From Propionibacterium sp. (GTDB lineage: Bacteria; Actinomycetota; Actinomycetes; Propionibacteriales; Propionibacteriaceae): a DNA stretch of 32,956 nt. The DNA is taken from assembly GCA_022837595.1 (NCBI GenBank), contig JALHFX010000019.1, forward strand, positions 1-32,956, written 5' to 3'. Numbering within the stretch: the first letter of the stretch is position 1; every line of letters starts with the position of its first letter. The notes beneath the pieces are model-generated. The model was not told where the DNA came from and searched no databases. It saw only the letters and a list, made by a program, of their open reading frames with translations. Shown here piece by piece: positions 17,802-26,403 of the stretch. The position numbers were made by a program, and so were the translations under genes.

Positions 17802-20555
17802 TCAGTCGAACAGATTCGTCTGGAGTAGTGCGAAGCACACGTTGTGGACACGGTCGCGGAGGCCTTGGCCGATGCCGACGGGATCGTCCTTGTAGGCCTT
17901 CTTGAACTGGGAGATGTGGTTGGAGGCGCTCAGGACATCCAGCATCAGGTCGTTGCCGTTCCGGACGGCCAAAGTGTTGTCCATGAATCCGCCGATGACG
18001 GCGTCGGTGGTGACGACCCCGTTGAAGCCCCACTCCGTGCGCAGCACATCTTCCAGCAGCTCCGGGTTGCCGCCCGACCACTTGTACCCGACATGGACGA
18101 AGCTGGACATCGCCCCGGTGATGTCGGCCTGCTTCACCGTGATCTCGAAGGGCCGGAGATAGAGCTCCCGCAGTGCCTGCTCATTGACCCAGACGTTGAC
18201 ACCGCTGCGGGCGTTGGTCTCCTGGTCGTTCAGGATGAAGTGTTTCATGAACACAAGCACCTCTTGGCTCTGCGCGCCGGCAGTCATCGCGGCACCGATT
18301 GTGCCGGACAGCAGCGGGTCCTCGGAGAAGTACTCGAAGTTGCGACCGCCTTGTGGAGTCCTGTGGAGGTTCATGCCGGGGGCATACCAGCCCTGGACGC
18401 CGTATGCGTTCGCCTCGGCCCCGATGGCCTCGCCCATCCGGAAGGCGAGGTCGTCATTCCAGGTCGCCGCGACAACCACCTGCGTCGGGTAAGATGCCGC
18501 CACCATTTCGCCGAAGAAGAAGTTGAGGCCGGCCGGGCCATCCAGCAGGATCGCGCTGGGGACCCCGAGTCGTTCAACACTCTGGGTCTGATACGCGCCG
18601 CGAATGAAGATCTCGATCATCTCGTTGAGGGTGAACTGGTCCAGGAAGGCATCCCACTGGGGGTCATCGAAGGCAACGTCTTTGAGATCGGCCAGCTGGA
18701 TGCCATTGTCGGCGCCGAACGTCGGAACCTCACCCTCGGCCGGGGCGACTGTGGCTGACATGGCTGCGAGCAGTTCCGGTGAAGCGGTCAGGTCAGCATT
18801 ATCGCTGTTCGGCCACGTGCCTTCCCAGTCGGAGCGCGACAGATAGGTCAGGCCGCCGTCGGCGTACTTGAAGCGGTTCTCGAGGGCAGCACCGGTCACC
18901 TCATCGGTGCCGTAGACGATCTCGGATGGTATCTGGATTTCGAAGTTGGCATCCGTCGTGTGGACGTCGGGCCCGACCGAGATGGTATAGGTTCCTTCTT
19001 CCAGCACATAGGCCTGACGGTCCTTGGCGTCCCAGGAGGACATATCGCGGATCGGGAACGAGATTGTGACGGTCTGCGAGGCGCCCGGGGCTAGCTCAGA
19101 GGTTTTGGCATAGCCGGCCAACTCTCGTGAAGCCTTTTCGATCCCGCCGGGGGTGTACGGGGCAGAGAAGTAGACCTGGACGACATCCTTACCTGCCACA
19201 TCTCCGGTGTTCGTCACCGTTGCATCCACGGTAACCACGTCATCGGTGACGACCGGGGCGGCGACGTCGCGGTTGAACGTGGTGTAGCTGAGGCCGTACC
19301 CCAACGGGAACTGGACCGCGGCGTTGTAGGCGGCCTCGTCGCCCTCGTAACGGGTCTCGTAGTAGCGGTAACCGACGTAGATGCCCTCTTCATAGTTGAG
19401 GAGCCCGCGGCCCTCAACGTTGTCGTATTTGAAGTCGCCGAAGTTCTGCGCTGCAGGACTGCTCGCGACGTCGCGGGCGTAGGTGGCGGTGAGATGGCCC
19501 GAGGGATTGACCGCCCCTGCCAGGATCTTTCCTAGCGAAACGGCACCCATCGGGCCTGGCGTGCCGATCCACAATGCGGAGGTGATCTGCGGGTAGTCGT
19601 CCAGGAAACGCAGATCCATCGTGTTACCGCTGTTGACGACCACGATGACCTGGTCGAAGGCAGCGGTGACCGCATCCAGGAGCGCCACGTGGTTGTCGTT
19701 GAGCCGGAGCTGCTCGACCCTGAAATCCGCCGACTCGACCCCGCTGTTACCGACCACGACCAGGGCGACATCGGAGAATCCCTTGGCCTGGGCGATCACG
19801 TCCTCGGTGAGGTAGTCGATGGTGGGCTCGTCGGACTCGTCGGCGGAAAGCAGGCCACCGACCGTCTGCGACAATCCGCTGCCGCCGGACTGCTCGCTCA
19901 AGGCGCCTTGTTCCTGCATGAACGCGTACAAGTCACTGTTGTACTCGATGCCCGCAGCTTCCAGGCCTTGGTAAAGGGTCATGGACCGTGACTGATCGGC
20001 ACCGCCAGAGCCACTACCGCCGTACCTGAGGCTGAAGGAGGAGAAACCGAAGACGTTGACGCGTCCGTCTGTCAGCGGCAGGGCTCCATCGTCGTTTTTC
20101 AACAGGACGATGCCCTCGTCGGAGATCTCCTCAGCGATCAACGCACCCTGTGCTCGGGCTGCCTCTCCCTCGGGTGTACTGGTGTCGACGCTGATCGCGA
20201 GCACCCTGGAAATGTCGCGCACGTACGGAGCGACGACGGAGGCAAGAAGTGCTAGGACCAGCACGAGCGCCGTCCAGAAGACCGCGCGCCGCGGCCGATG
20301 CCACACCTTCTTGTACATCTTGTCGTGGCGCTTGGCGAGCTTCCGCTCGGCTCCGGTCATGGCTTTGACGTCGGCCTTACGCTGCTTGCGTGCGGCCGTG
20401 GCTGCAGCCTTATCGGCTGCTTTCGCTGCACGGCGTGCCTGCGGGTCCATCGCCTTGAGTTCGGCGGCCCGCTGTTTCTTCAACTGTTTATCGGCGGCCA
20501 CCTCGGTGACGACGGCGGCCTTGGTCTCACGTCGGGATTCCATCTGAGTTCTCAT
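17802..20555 (-). CDS. Membrane-anchored, circularly permuted GH3 glycoside hydrolase
   Basis: A protein of 917 residues with GH3 domains in reversed order. Residues 1-90 are a basic, alanine-rich coiled coil (RAAKAADKAAATAARKQRK) followed by one membrane helix at 91-111, so the rest should lie outside the cell. Next come the GH3 C-terminal domain (about 140-400, ending PLGYGLSYTTF) and a fibronectin-III-like domain (about 420-530). The catalytic TIM barrel comes last (about 610-917), with LLDGPAGLNFF, GGRNFEYFSEDPLLSG, KHFILND and the nucleophile position FNGVVTTDA (D851). The acid/base glutamate is probably in GVESADF. Ordinary GH3 enzymes have the barrel first. The nucleophile context TTDA departs from the usual SDW. 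The start overlaps the stop of the upstream GH3 gene (ATGA). The substrate is probably a beta-glucoside or xyloside. Confidence 0.85.
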   Translation of the reverse strand: MRTQMESRRETKAAVVTEVAADKQLKKQRAAELKAMDPQARRAAKAADKAAATAARKQRKADVKAMTGAERKLAKRHDKMYKKVWHRPRRAVFWTALVLVLALLASVVAPYVRDISRVLAISVDTSTPEGEAARAQGALIAEEISDEGIVLLKNDDGALPLTDGRVNVFGFSSFSLRYGGSGSGGADQSRSMTLYQGLEAAGIEYNSDLYAFMQEQGALSEQSGGSGLSQTVGGLLSADESDEPTIDYLTEDVIAQAKGFSDVALVVVGNSGVESADFRVEQLRLNDNHVALLDAVTAAFDQVIVVVNSGNTMDLRFLDDYPQITSALWIGTPGPMGAVSLGKILAGAVNPSGHLTATYARDVASSPAAQNFGDFKYDNVEGRGLLNYEEGIYVGYRYYETRYEGDEAAYNAAVQFPLGYGLSYTTFNRDVAAPVVTDDVVTVDATVTNTGDVAGKDVVQVYFSAPYTPGGIEKASRELAGYAKTSELAPGASQTVTISFPIRDMSSWDAKDRQAYVLEEGTYTISVGPDVHTTDANFEIQIPSEIVYGTDEVTGAALENRFKYADGGLTYLSRSDWEGTWPNSDNADLTASPELLAAMSATVAPAEGEVPTFGADNGIQLADLKDVAFDDPQWDAFLDQFTLNEMIEIFIRGAYQTQSVERLGVPSAILLDGPAGLNFFFGEMVAASYPTQVVVAATWNDDLAFRMGEAIGAEANAYGVQGWYAPGMNLHRTPQGGRNFEYFSEDPLLSGTIGAAMTAGAQSQEVLVFMKHFILNDQETNARSGVNVWVNEQALRELYLRPFEITVKQADITGAMSSFVHVGYKWSGGNPELLEDVLRTEWGFNGVVTTDAVIGGFMDNTLAVRNGNDLMLDVLSASNHISQFKKAYKDDPVGIGQGLRDRVHNVCFALLQTNLFD

Positions 20556-22996
20556 TTCGCATTGTTGTTGGACGCGGCGGGCCGGTTACGTCGATGTCGC
20601 CGGGCCGCGGTGAGGAGGTTGGGGAGTCCGCCGAAAAATCGGCCATTAACCATCTCGAGGATGGCGTCGAGCATCGGTTTGTCGACCCGGCCGCCTGACA
20701 TGCGCGCGATGCTGCGGAATGGCAAGTCGAGGGCGAAATGGGTGTAGTTGGCCGGGATCGGCTTGTTGAGCCCGTGCAGCACCTCGTGGGTGAGGTTGAT
20801 CGCGCCGACCAGCAGGCACCCGGCACCTGGGCGGCCCTTGAGCTGGGCGAGGATATCGTTCGGCCCTAGCGGCCGAGTACGATCCCAGTCGGGCGACGGC
20901 AGCGGGCGCCCTAGCAGCGCGGAGAACTCCTGGCCGGTGACGTTCTTGACCGCGCCCGTGCGGTAGGACTCCAGATCCGGACGGTCGACGGGGAACGTGG
21001 TGGGCTCACCGGCCACCTCTACTGCGGCGCTCAACCTGATGTCACGTGAGGACGCGCCGACCTGAATCTCGTAGGTGCCGCCGACCGTAACGAAACGGTC
21101 GAGGTCGACGTCGAAGACCGAGAACGCGTGGTCGTCCAGGGGCACCTGCACCCGTTGGGATTCGTCGGGCTTCAGGGAGATCTTCACGAAGCCCCTGAGT
21201 TCCCTGTGGGGTCGGAAGTCGGTCGCATCCGGGGCGACGTAGACCTGCACGACCTCCTCGCCCGCCCGTGTGCCGGTGTTGGTCACGGTCAGCTCAACGT
21301 GGTCGGGCATAGCTACGAGGTCCGCGTAGTCGAAGGTGGTGTAGCTGAGACCGTGTCCGAACGGGAACTGGACGGGCTTGTCCGCGCTGTCGTAGTAGCG
21401 GTAGCCGACGAAGACCGACTCGCGGTGCTCTGCGGTCGCCTCGGTCCGGGCATAGTACGCCGACGACGGCACGTCCTCGTAGCGCAGCGGGTAGGTCTCG
21501 GCCAGCCGTCCGGACGGGTTCTGCCCGCCGGTCAGCACCCGGGCGATGGCCTCCCCACCACCTTGGCCGCCGAGGTAGCCGTGGACGATGGCTGCGACAT
21601 TGTCGGCGAACGGGAGTTCGACGGGTGCTCCTCCGGACAAGACGACGACGATCTTCACATCCAGCGGTAGCAGTTCTCTCATCAGCCTCAGCTGGTTGTC
21701 GGCCAGCCGCATGTGGGCGCGGTCGAGGCCCTCGGTCTCGGAAGCCTCATCGAGGCCGAGGAAAAGCAGCACGACATCGGCGCCGCGAGCCAGGTCGACA
21801 GCTTTGTTGAGCAGCTTCGCGGACTGTCCGCCCAGCCTCCGGAAGCCCGGCTCGTGGCCAATGATGTTCAGCCCCGATCCTTGCAGCGCCTCCCATGCAG
21901 AAGTGACCTTGGTCGGATTGACGAGCGAACTGCCGGCGCCTTGGTAACGGGGAGTGGTGGCGAAGTCCCCGATCACCGCCACTCTCGGCCTGGTGTCGGT
22001 GAGCGGCAGGGTGCCGTCATTGCTGAGCAGCACGACCGATCGGGCCGCGGCGTCAACGGCCCGATCGTGCGCTTCGTCTTGACTGATCTGGCGTCCCTTG
22101 CCCATGGCCGGACGAGTCTTGAACAGCACGTCCAACACCTCGTCGACACGGGCGTCGAGCACTGCCTCGTCAAGTGTCCCGGCCCGCACGGCGGCGACGA
22201 CCTCGGGATCGGTGATGCCGTTGGTGGACGGCATCTCGAGCGTCCCGCCGGCTCGGGTTGCGGCGACGCGGTCGTTGTTACCACCCCAGTCGGAGACGAC
22301 CATGCCATCGAAGCCCCACCGCTCGCGCAATACCTCGGTGAGCAGGTACTCGTGTTCGTGGGCATAGGTCCCGTTGACCTTGTTGTAGGCACTCATGATG
22401 GTGAGTGGCGCGCCCTCCACCACAGCCCGGCGGAAACCCTCGAGGTAGATCTCGTGCATCGCACGAACGTCAACAATCTCGTCGACGTTCATCCGGTGCG
22501 TCTCTTGACTGTTCACGGCGAAGTGCTTGGGACAGGCTGAGATACCGCGGGACTGGATGCCGCGGATCATGGCGGCGGCCAGTTTCCCCGCCAGCAGTGG
22601 ATCTTCGGAGAAGTACTCGAAGTTGCGTCCACCGAGTGGGTTGCGCTTGATGTTGAGGCCGGGCCCCAACAGGACTGAGACGTCCTCGGCGGCGGCCTCC
22701 GCGCCGAGGACGTCTCCCACCTGTTCGAGCAGGTCGACGTCCCAGCTGTTGGCCAGGGTGGCGGCCGGTGGGAAGCAGGTGGCGGGAATGGACTTGTTGA
22801 GGCCGAGGTGGTCGGCCTTACCTCCCTGCTTCCGCACGCCGTGCGGACCGTCGGTCAACATCATGGAGTCGATGCCGAGTCGTGGCACGGCCTTGGTGTT
22901 CCAGAAGTTGGCCCCCGATGTCAGGGCGGCCTTCTCCTCCAGGTTCAGCTGGTCGATTAGTCCTTGGTGGCGCAGTGGCGGGGTTACGGAGGGCAT
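20552..22996 (-). CDS. Beta-glucosidase, glycoside hydrolase family 3
   Basis: A cytoplasmic enzyme of 814 residues without signal peptide that removes terminal beta-linked sugars. The order is canonical: TIM barrel (about 10-290) with LTDGPHGVR, GGRNFEYFSEDPLLAG, KHFAVNSQE and nucleophile MVVSDWGG (D236); then the alpha/beta sandwich (about 320-540) carrying EASETEGLDR (acid/base E420 or E422); then a fibronectin-III-like domain (about 575-650). An extra C-terminal tail of about 150 residues ends in a basic, asparagine-rich stretch. AAAGGAGA lies 6 nt before the ATG. It follows lacI by 73 nt on the same strand without a clear promoter of its own, and it overlaps the permuted GH3 gene. It could process products imported after the anchored enzyme acts outside. 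Confidence 0.92.
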   Translation of the reverse strand: MPSVTPPLRHQGLIDQLNLEEKAALTSGANFWNTKAVPRLGIDSMMLTDGPHGVRKQGGKADHLGLNKSIPATCFPPAATLANSWDVDLLEQVGDVLGAEAAAEDVSVLLGPGLNIKRNPLGGRNFEYFSEDPLLAGKLAAAMIRGIQSRGISACPKHFAVNSQETHRMNVDEIVDVRAMHEIYLEGFRRAVVEGAPLTIMSAYNKVNGTYAHEHEYLLTEVLRERWGFDGMVVSDWGGNNDRVAATRAGGTLEMPSTNGITDPEVVAAVRAGTLDEAVLDARVDEVLDVLFKTRPAMGKGRQISQDEAHDRAVDAAARSVVLLSNDGTLPLTDTRPRVAVIGDFATTPRYQGAGSSLVNPTKVTSAWEALQGSGLNIIGHEPGFRRLGGQSAKLLNKAVDLARGADVVLLFLGLDEASETEGLDRAHMRLADNQLRLMRELLPLDVKIVVVLSGGAPVELPFADNVAAIVHGYLGGQGGGEAIARVLTGGQNPSGRLAETYPLRYEDVPSSAYYARTEATAEHRESVFVGYRYYDSADKPVQFPFGHGLSYTTFDYADLVAMPDHVELTVTNTGTRAGEEVVQVYVAPDATDFRPHRELRGFVKISLKPDESQRVQVPLDDHAFSVFDVDLDRFVTVGGTYEIQVGASSRDIRLSAAVEVAGEPTTFPVDRPDLESYRTGAVKNVTGQEFSALLGRPLPSPDWDRTRPLGPNDILAQLKGRPGAGCLLVGAINLTHEVLHGLNKPIPANYTHFALDLPFRSIARMSGGRVDKPMLDAILEMVNGRFFGGLPNLLTAARRHRRNRPAASNNNAK

Positions 22997-23035
22997 GGTG
23001 TCTCCTTTGACGTGGTCAGGGATTGTGACGTGGAT

Positions 23036-23050
23036 GGCACCGGAGGTGCC
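23036..23050. promoter_or_regulatory. Small hairpin between lacI and the GH3 gene
   Basis: GGCACC-GGA-GGTGCC forms a 6-bp stem with a 3-nt loop in the 73-nt gap. It could partly terminate or cap the transcript and so set different levels for the regulator and the enzymes. No experimental pattern can be read from sequence. Confidence 0.3.
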
Positions 23051-23069
23051 CGATTAGGTTGGGAAGGGA

Positions 23070-24056
23070 TTAGGCGGATGCTCGCCGCACGATACGTGCG
23101 ACGGGCATGGTGGGGTTCTCCGGTTCGTCGGCCATACCGATCCGGTGGAGGAGGGTGTCGACGAACCATGTGACGTTCGGGGCAAGGTCGAACGACAGTG
23201 TGGTCAGGGTCGGGTAGGCGACTGCGGCAGCAGGGATGTCGTCGCAGCCGATGACTGCGATGTCTTCGGGGCACCGGAGGCCGGCTTCGCGGATCCCGAA
23301 GAGTACTGCAATCGCCACCTCATCGTTGTAAGCACAAACGGCCGTGACGCCGGCGCGATGCCACTGAGCGACCAGATCGGCGGCACCGACGCCGTCGCGC
23401 GCCACCTCGTCGGCGAGCGGCTCCAGGAACCCCGCGGCGGCACAAGCTTCGATGACCTCGGTGCGGCGGGGCAGGACTCCGAAGCTGTGGGAGTCGACGA
23501 CATCGGCGAAAGCCAGCCGTGAGTGCCCCTGCTGTTGCAGATAGTCAACCTGGAGGGAGCCCACAGATATGCCGGGCGCACCGGCGGCGAAGCTGACCAC
23601 ACGGATTCCGGCCTCCTCGAGCCTGGCGCCCAGTTCGCCCGCTTCGGGAAACACCAGGAGCGCAGCCCGCGGATTCAGCGCAGTGATCGCGGCGGCCGTG
23701 GTCTCGATGCTGTCGGCAACCTGGACGACTGTCGCCAGCATGCCCCTTTTCGCGAAGTCCCTGGAGAGCACACCGATGGTTCTCGACGTCATCGCGTTGT
23801 GCGGCTGGTTGGACATGACCATGACGATCGGGCCGGACCCCGCGGCAAGTGAACGCGCCGCGGGATTTGGCCTGTAGTGCAGTTCCTCGGCCGCCCGCAG
23901 CACGGCCTGTTTGGTCTCTTCAGCGAAGCTCACCCCTGGCTTGCCGTTGAGGATGTAGCTGACGGTGGCGCGGGAGACCCCGGCGCGCTTTGCCACGTCC
24001 GCACTCGTGGCGGGACGATCCTGCTCCAAGCTGCCATGGGATGTTGGTCTGCTCAT
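23070..24056 (-). CDS. LacI-family transcriptional repressor of the GH3 cluster
   Basis: A protein of 328 residues. The N-terminal helix-turn-helix reads ATSADVAKRAGVSRATVSYI with the LacI hinge after it (YRPNPAARSLA). A periplasmic-binding-protein-like sugar domain follows, ending in the typical GCDDIPAAAVAYPTLTTL. The frame opens at 24092, but that ATG lies inside a palindrome. The ATG at 24056 (MSRPTSHG) lies 7 nt after a -10 box, so I chose it; the mRNA is probably leaderless, as no Shine-Dalgarno exists. The dyad overlapping its promoter suggests autoregulation. Because the GH3 genes follow on the same strand, repression here would control all three. The inducer is probably a beta-glucoside. 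Confidence 0.9.
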   Translation of the reverse strand: MSRPTSHGSLEQDRPATSADVAKRAGVSRATVSYILNGKPGVSFAEETKQAVLRAAEELHYRPNPAARSLAAGSGPIVMVMSNQPHNAMTSRTIGVLSRDFAKRGMLATVVQVADSIETTAAAITALNPRAALLVFPEAGELGARLEEAGIRVVSFAAGAPGISVGSLQVDYLQQQGHSRLAFADVVDSHSFGVLPRRTEVIEACAAAGFLEPLADEVARDGVGAADLVAQWHRAGVTAVCAYNDEVAIAVLFGIREAGLRCPEDIAVIGCDDIPAAAVAYPTLTTLSFDLAPNVTWFVDTLLHRIGMADEPENPTMPVARIVRRASA

Positions 24057-24063
24057 GGAAGGG

Positions 24064-24112
24064 AGCTTAACAACATTATTGACGCGCGTCAATTACGCGC
24101 GTCAATAATGTT
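24064..24112 (-). promoter_or_regulatory. LacI operator palindrome with embedded promoter
   Basis: Arms 24072-24089 and 24095-24112 are perfect 18-bp inverted repeats with a 5-nt spacer. Inside, 24079-24092 is itself the 14-bp palindrome TTGACGCGCGTCAA, and a second near-copy overlaps. On the minus strand TTGACG (24092-24087) and TAAGCT (24069-24064) are 17 nt apart, a good -35/-10 pair that ends 7 nt before the lacI ATG. A bound repressor would cover the -35. Confidence 0.7.
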
Positions 24113-24269
24113 GGAGATGCGCGCAGGCAGCCCGCTGTCGCAGGCTTACACAGTCGCGGGTTTGTACAGCGGACGCAGTAGCTCGGATCGGTCCATCGAG
24201 ATGATGTCTCGGCCTGGCCTTCGAGTCATCGTTGAAGCACATCGGAAAACACGACGAAAGGAACACAAC

Positions 24270-24374
24270 ATGACCGCCACCAAGAAGATCCTCACAGCTG
24301 TCGCCTCCGTTGGTGCGCTGACGGCTCTGGTCGCCTTCATTCGGAACAGGCGCTGCTCGGCCGTCGAAGAGTGA
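24270..24374 (+). CDS. Small membrane peptide, 34 residues
   Basis: AAAGGA lies 8 nt before the ATG, and the frame ends 5 nt before a strong terminator, so this looks like a true mini-gene. The peptide begins MTATKKILTAVASVGAL, continues with one hydrophobic helix and ends in a basic, cysteine-containing tail (RNRRCSAVEE), consistent with a single-pass membrane peptide with its C terminus in the cytosol. No family is recognised. Possible roles include a regulatory partner of a membrane complex or a toxin-like peptide, but nothing decides between them. It lies divergently from lacI. Confidence 0.6.
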   Translation: MTATKKILTAVASVGALTALVAFIRNRRCSAVEE

Positions 24375-24379
24375 AACCT

Positions 24380-24415
24380 GTGTGGTGCCGACCAGTGCCT
24401 TGGTCGGCACCACAC
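24380..24415 (+). terminator. Strong terminator after the 34-aa membrane peptide gene
   Basis: A perfect 15-bp G+C-rich stem (24380-24394 with 24401-24415) with a 6-nt loop starts 6 nt after the stop codon. Its position shows that the small gene is an independent transcription unit, and that the next gene needs its own promoter. Confidence 0.85.
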
Positions 24416-24489
24416 ACCTCGTCAGCGCTGCCACACGTCAACGTGATCCGCGTTATCGAAGACACAACCGAACAAAACTAGGAACGGCG

Positions 24490-26127
24490 ATGGGAAATCT
24501 GCTGGACTATCTGGCCTGGCGAGGTGATCTGCCACTTGCGGAGCGGCCGTTCAACCTTGTTGACAATCTTGTGCTCTCTGCCTTGGCCTATGTGCATCTG
24601 GACGGGCTGGTGCCAGGGCCCGAAATAGGCGGGGACCTCACAATCGCGCAGGCAGCCGCCATGTTTGAGGCCCAGGAACCCGCCGACCACGACCCACGCC
24701 GACTCCGCGTGGTGCCCGATTCACTATTGCCGGCACTGGCCGCCACCCGACGCTTCCGGAACGCCCGACTGTCCCGCCACGTCGATGTGGTGGACCTTGA
24801 GGATGGCATCCAGTTCTCGGCGTTGACGATCGCACTCGATGACGGCACCACGTACGTCGCCTACCGCGGAACTGACATGACGATCGTCGGCTGGCAGGAG
24901 GATTTCGTGATGAGCTTCCAGCCCATGGGTTCACAGCGGCTCGCCGCTGATTATCTGCATCAGGTGCTCGCGACCACGGTCGGAAACGTGCGGGTGGGTG
25001 GACACTCCAAGGGCGGTAACCTCGCCGTCCAAGCCGCCGCGCAGACCACTGACGCCGAGCTGTGCCGAATCATCACGGTCCACAGCAACGACGGTCCAGG
25101 CCTCAGCCCGCAGGCTGCCTCCGCGGCGCGGGTGGATCGAATCCTTGACCGTCAGGTGCGAATCGGACCTGAATTCAGCATCGTGGGGATGTTGTTCAAC
25201 GATGAACCGCCTGACTGGATTGTGGCAAGCGACGCGCCTGGGGTAATGCAGCACGACATCATGACCTGGCAGGTTACGTTCGACGCCCTCAGTACCCGAC
25301 CGGCACTCGCCCGCGGGGCCATCGAGATAAACGCTGCCACCGCGGGATACCTTGACGATGCCGACGACGAGGAGCGCCGCCGTGTGACGGAGGCGATCTT
25401 CGGTTCCCTCTCAGCTGGCGGCGCCGTGCTCTTGCAGGACATTCGTAGCCCCTCGTTCGGCGGGGTGGAATTGGTCTTGCTGTCTTTGACCCAGAGTCGC
25501 GGCCAGCTGCGAAGACCCATCAGACACGGGTTGAGAGTCACGATGCAGGCGTTAGCAGGCGTCGACTACGCGGCCGTGTTTCGTAAGAGTTCCACCATCC
25601 GGTTGACGATCTTGGGCGTTGTCGGGCTGTTCCTGATCATGGTCCCGGGGTTGGGCGTCCAGATCCTGGCGTCCATGGCGATCGCCGGGCTGGTTTTCCT
25701 CGTCGCGTGGCGCATGGGCCGCCTAGCTCTCAGGTTCGGACGCCGTTACGCCATCCGCTGGTCCCACATCGTCGTCGGAGGCGCGGTGTCGCTTGCCATC
25801 CTGGTCGCACTGACCCACATTCAGGCATTTGTTCTGCCTGCGAATCTCTTCGTGGGTGCCTGCTTCCTGGTCGGGTCCTGGACCAGTGTCCGCACGGCGC
25901 TGCCCATGCTCAGCTCGGTGCCGCGGCGCACTACCCGTGCAGTGCTCCACATCGTGAATTCGGTGGTCGCATTGTTGTTCGGCATCGTCGCCTTGAGCAC
26001 AGCGGGCATGGTGCTGCCCTTCTTCGTGCAGCAGGCCGGGCAATACCTGTTGATCGTTGCTGTCACCGGGCTGGCACTGAACATCTGGGACGAAAAGGCG
26101 AACCCGTATCTACAGCATGTGGAGTAG
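24490..26127 (+). CDS. DUF2974 (Mbeg1-like) alpha/beta hydrolase with C-terminal membrane helices
   Basis: A protein of 545 residues. The first 330 match the Mbeg1-like/DUF2974 group of lipase-fold proteins: an early NLVDNLVLSALAYVH, then TYVAYRGTD, then the nucleophile elbow VGGHSKGGNLA with Ser173, then VHSNDGPGLS. Residues from about 370 contain about six membrane helices in three clusters (370-409, 425-465, 485-530), an unusual addition for this family. The active site is probably cytosolic and the anchor lies in the membrane, so a lipid or acyl-chain substrate is plausible but not shown. AGGAAC precedes the ATG at 24490. The longer frame from 24382 runs through the upstream terminator and is unlikely. 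Confidence 0.8.
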   Translation: MGNLLDYLAWRGDLPLAERPFNLVDNLVLSALAYVHLDGLVPGPEIGGDLTIAQAAAMFEAQEPADHDPRRLRVVPDSLLPALAATRRFRNARLSRHVDVVDLEDGIQFSALTIALDDGTTYVAYRGTDMTIVGWQEDFVMSFQPMGSQRLAADYLHQVLATTVGNVRVGGHSKGGNLAVQAAAQTTDAELCRIITVHSNDGPGLSPQAASAARVDRILDRQVRIGPEFSIVGMLFNDEPPDWIVASDAPGVMQHDIMTWQVTFDALSTRPALARGAIEINAATAGYLDDADDEERRRVTEAIFGSLSAGGAVLLQDIRSPSFGGVELVLLSLTQSRGQLRRPIRHGLRVTMQALAGVDYAAVFRKSSTIRLTILGVVGLFLIMVPGLGVQILASMAIAGLVFLVAWRMGRLALRFGRRYAIRWSHIVVGGAVSLAILVALTHIQAFVLPANLFVGACFLVGSWTSVRTALPMLSSVPRRTTRAVLHIVNSVVALLFGIVALSTAGMVLPFFVQQAGQYLLIVAVTGLALNIWDEKANPYLQHVE

Positions 26128-26246
26128 TCCACAACGAGCCATCCAGACGATGTGCAGCTCCGCCCCGCGTCCGATGATTGGGGTATCGATCAGTCGGGTA
26201 TCCGTAGTAGGTGGGTTCTCGCCGGTCAGAAGTGAAAGGAAATGGC

Positions 26247-26336
26247 ATGATCACCGCGTCACCCATCAATATGCAGCACGAACATCGGCGTCAGGCCGTG
26301 TGCTTGCGCGCCCCGAGACTTTCGATCACAAACTGA
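26247..26336 (+). CDS. Candidate 29-aa leader peptide upstream of a membrane protein gene
   Basis: AAAGGA lies 6 nt before the ATG at 26247. The frame codes MITASPINMQHEHRRQAVCL and nine more residues, and stops at 26336, four nucleotides before a GTG (26341) that is in frame with the next gene. This spacing would allow translation to pass from the peptide to the gene. The peptide has no recognised family and may be chance. Confidence 0.3.
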   Translation: MITASPINMQHEHRRQAVCLRAPRLSITN

Positions 26337-26403
26337 GCCCGTGTCACAGATAAGCGGCCACCTCATCGTCCCGGTCCAGGACGCCAACAGGTCGGGATCG
26401 CTG

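Noticed and set aside
17844..18758. 304-codon plus-strand frame within the permuted GH3 gene
   Set aside because: Antisense shadow; the minus strand encodes the catalytic GH3 barrel with all expected motifs.
22997..23035. TTGAC-GTG-GTCAG near the GH3 ribosome-binding site as a second LacI operator
   Set aside because: The half-site spacing (3 nt) differs from the lacI operator (4 nt), and one arm end is mismatched.
24079..24111. Plus-strand promoter for the 34-aa peptide inside the LacI operator
   Set aside because: TTGACG is present, but no TAnnnT box lies at 16-18 nt; the leader would also be about 150 nt, so it is only a possibility.
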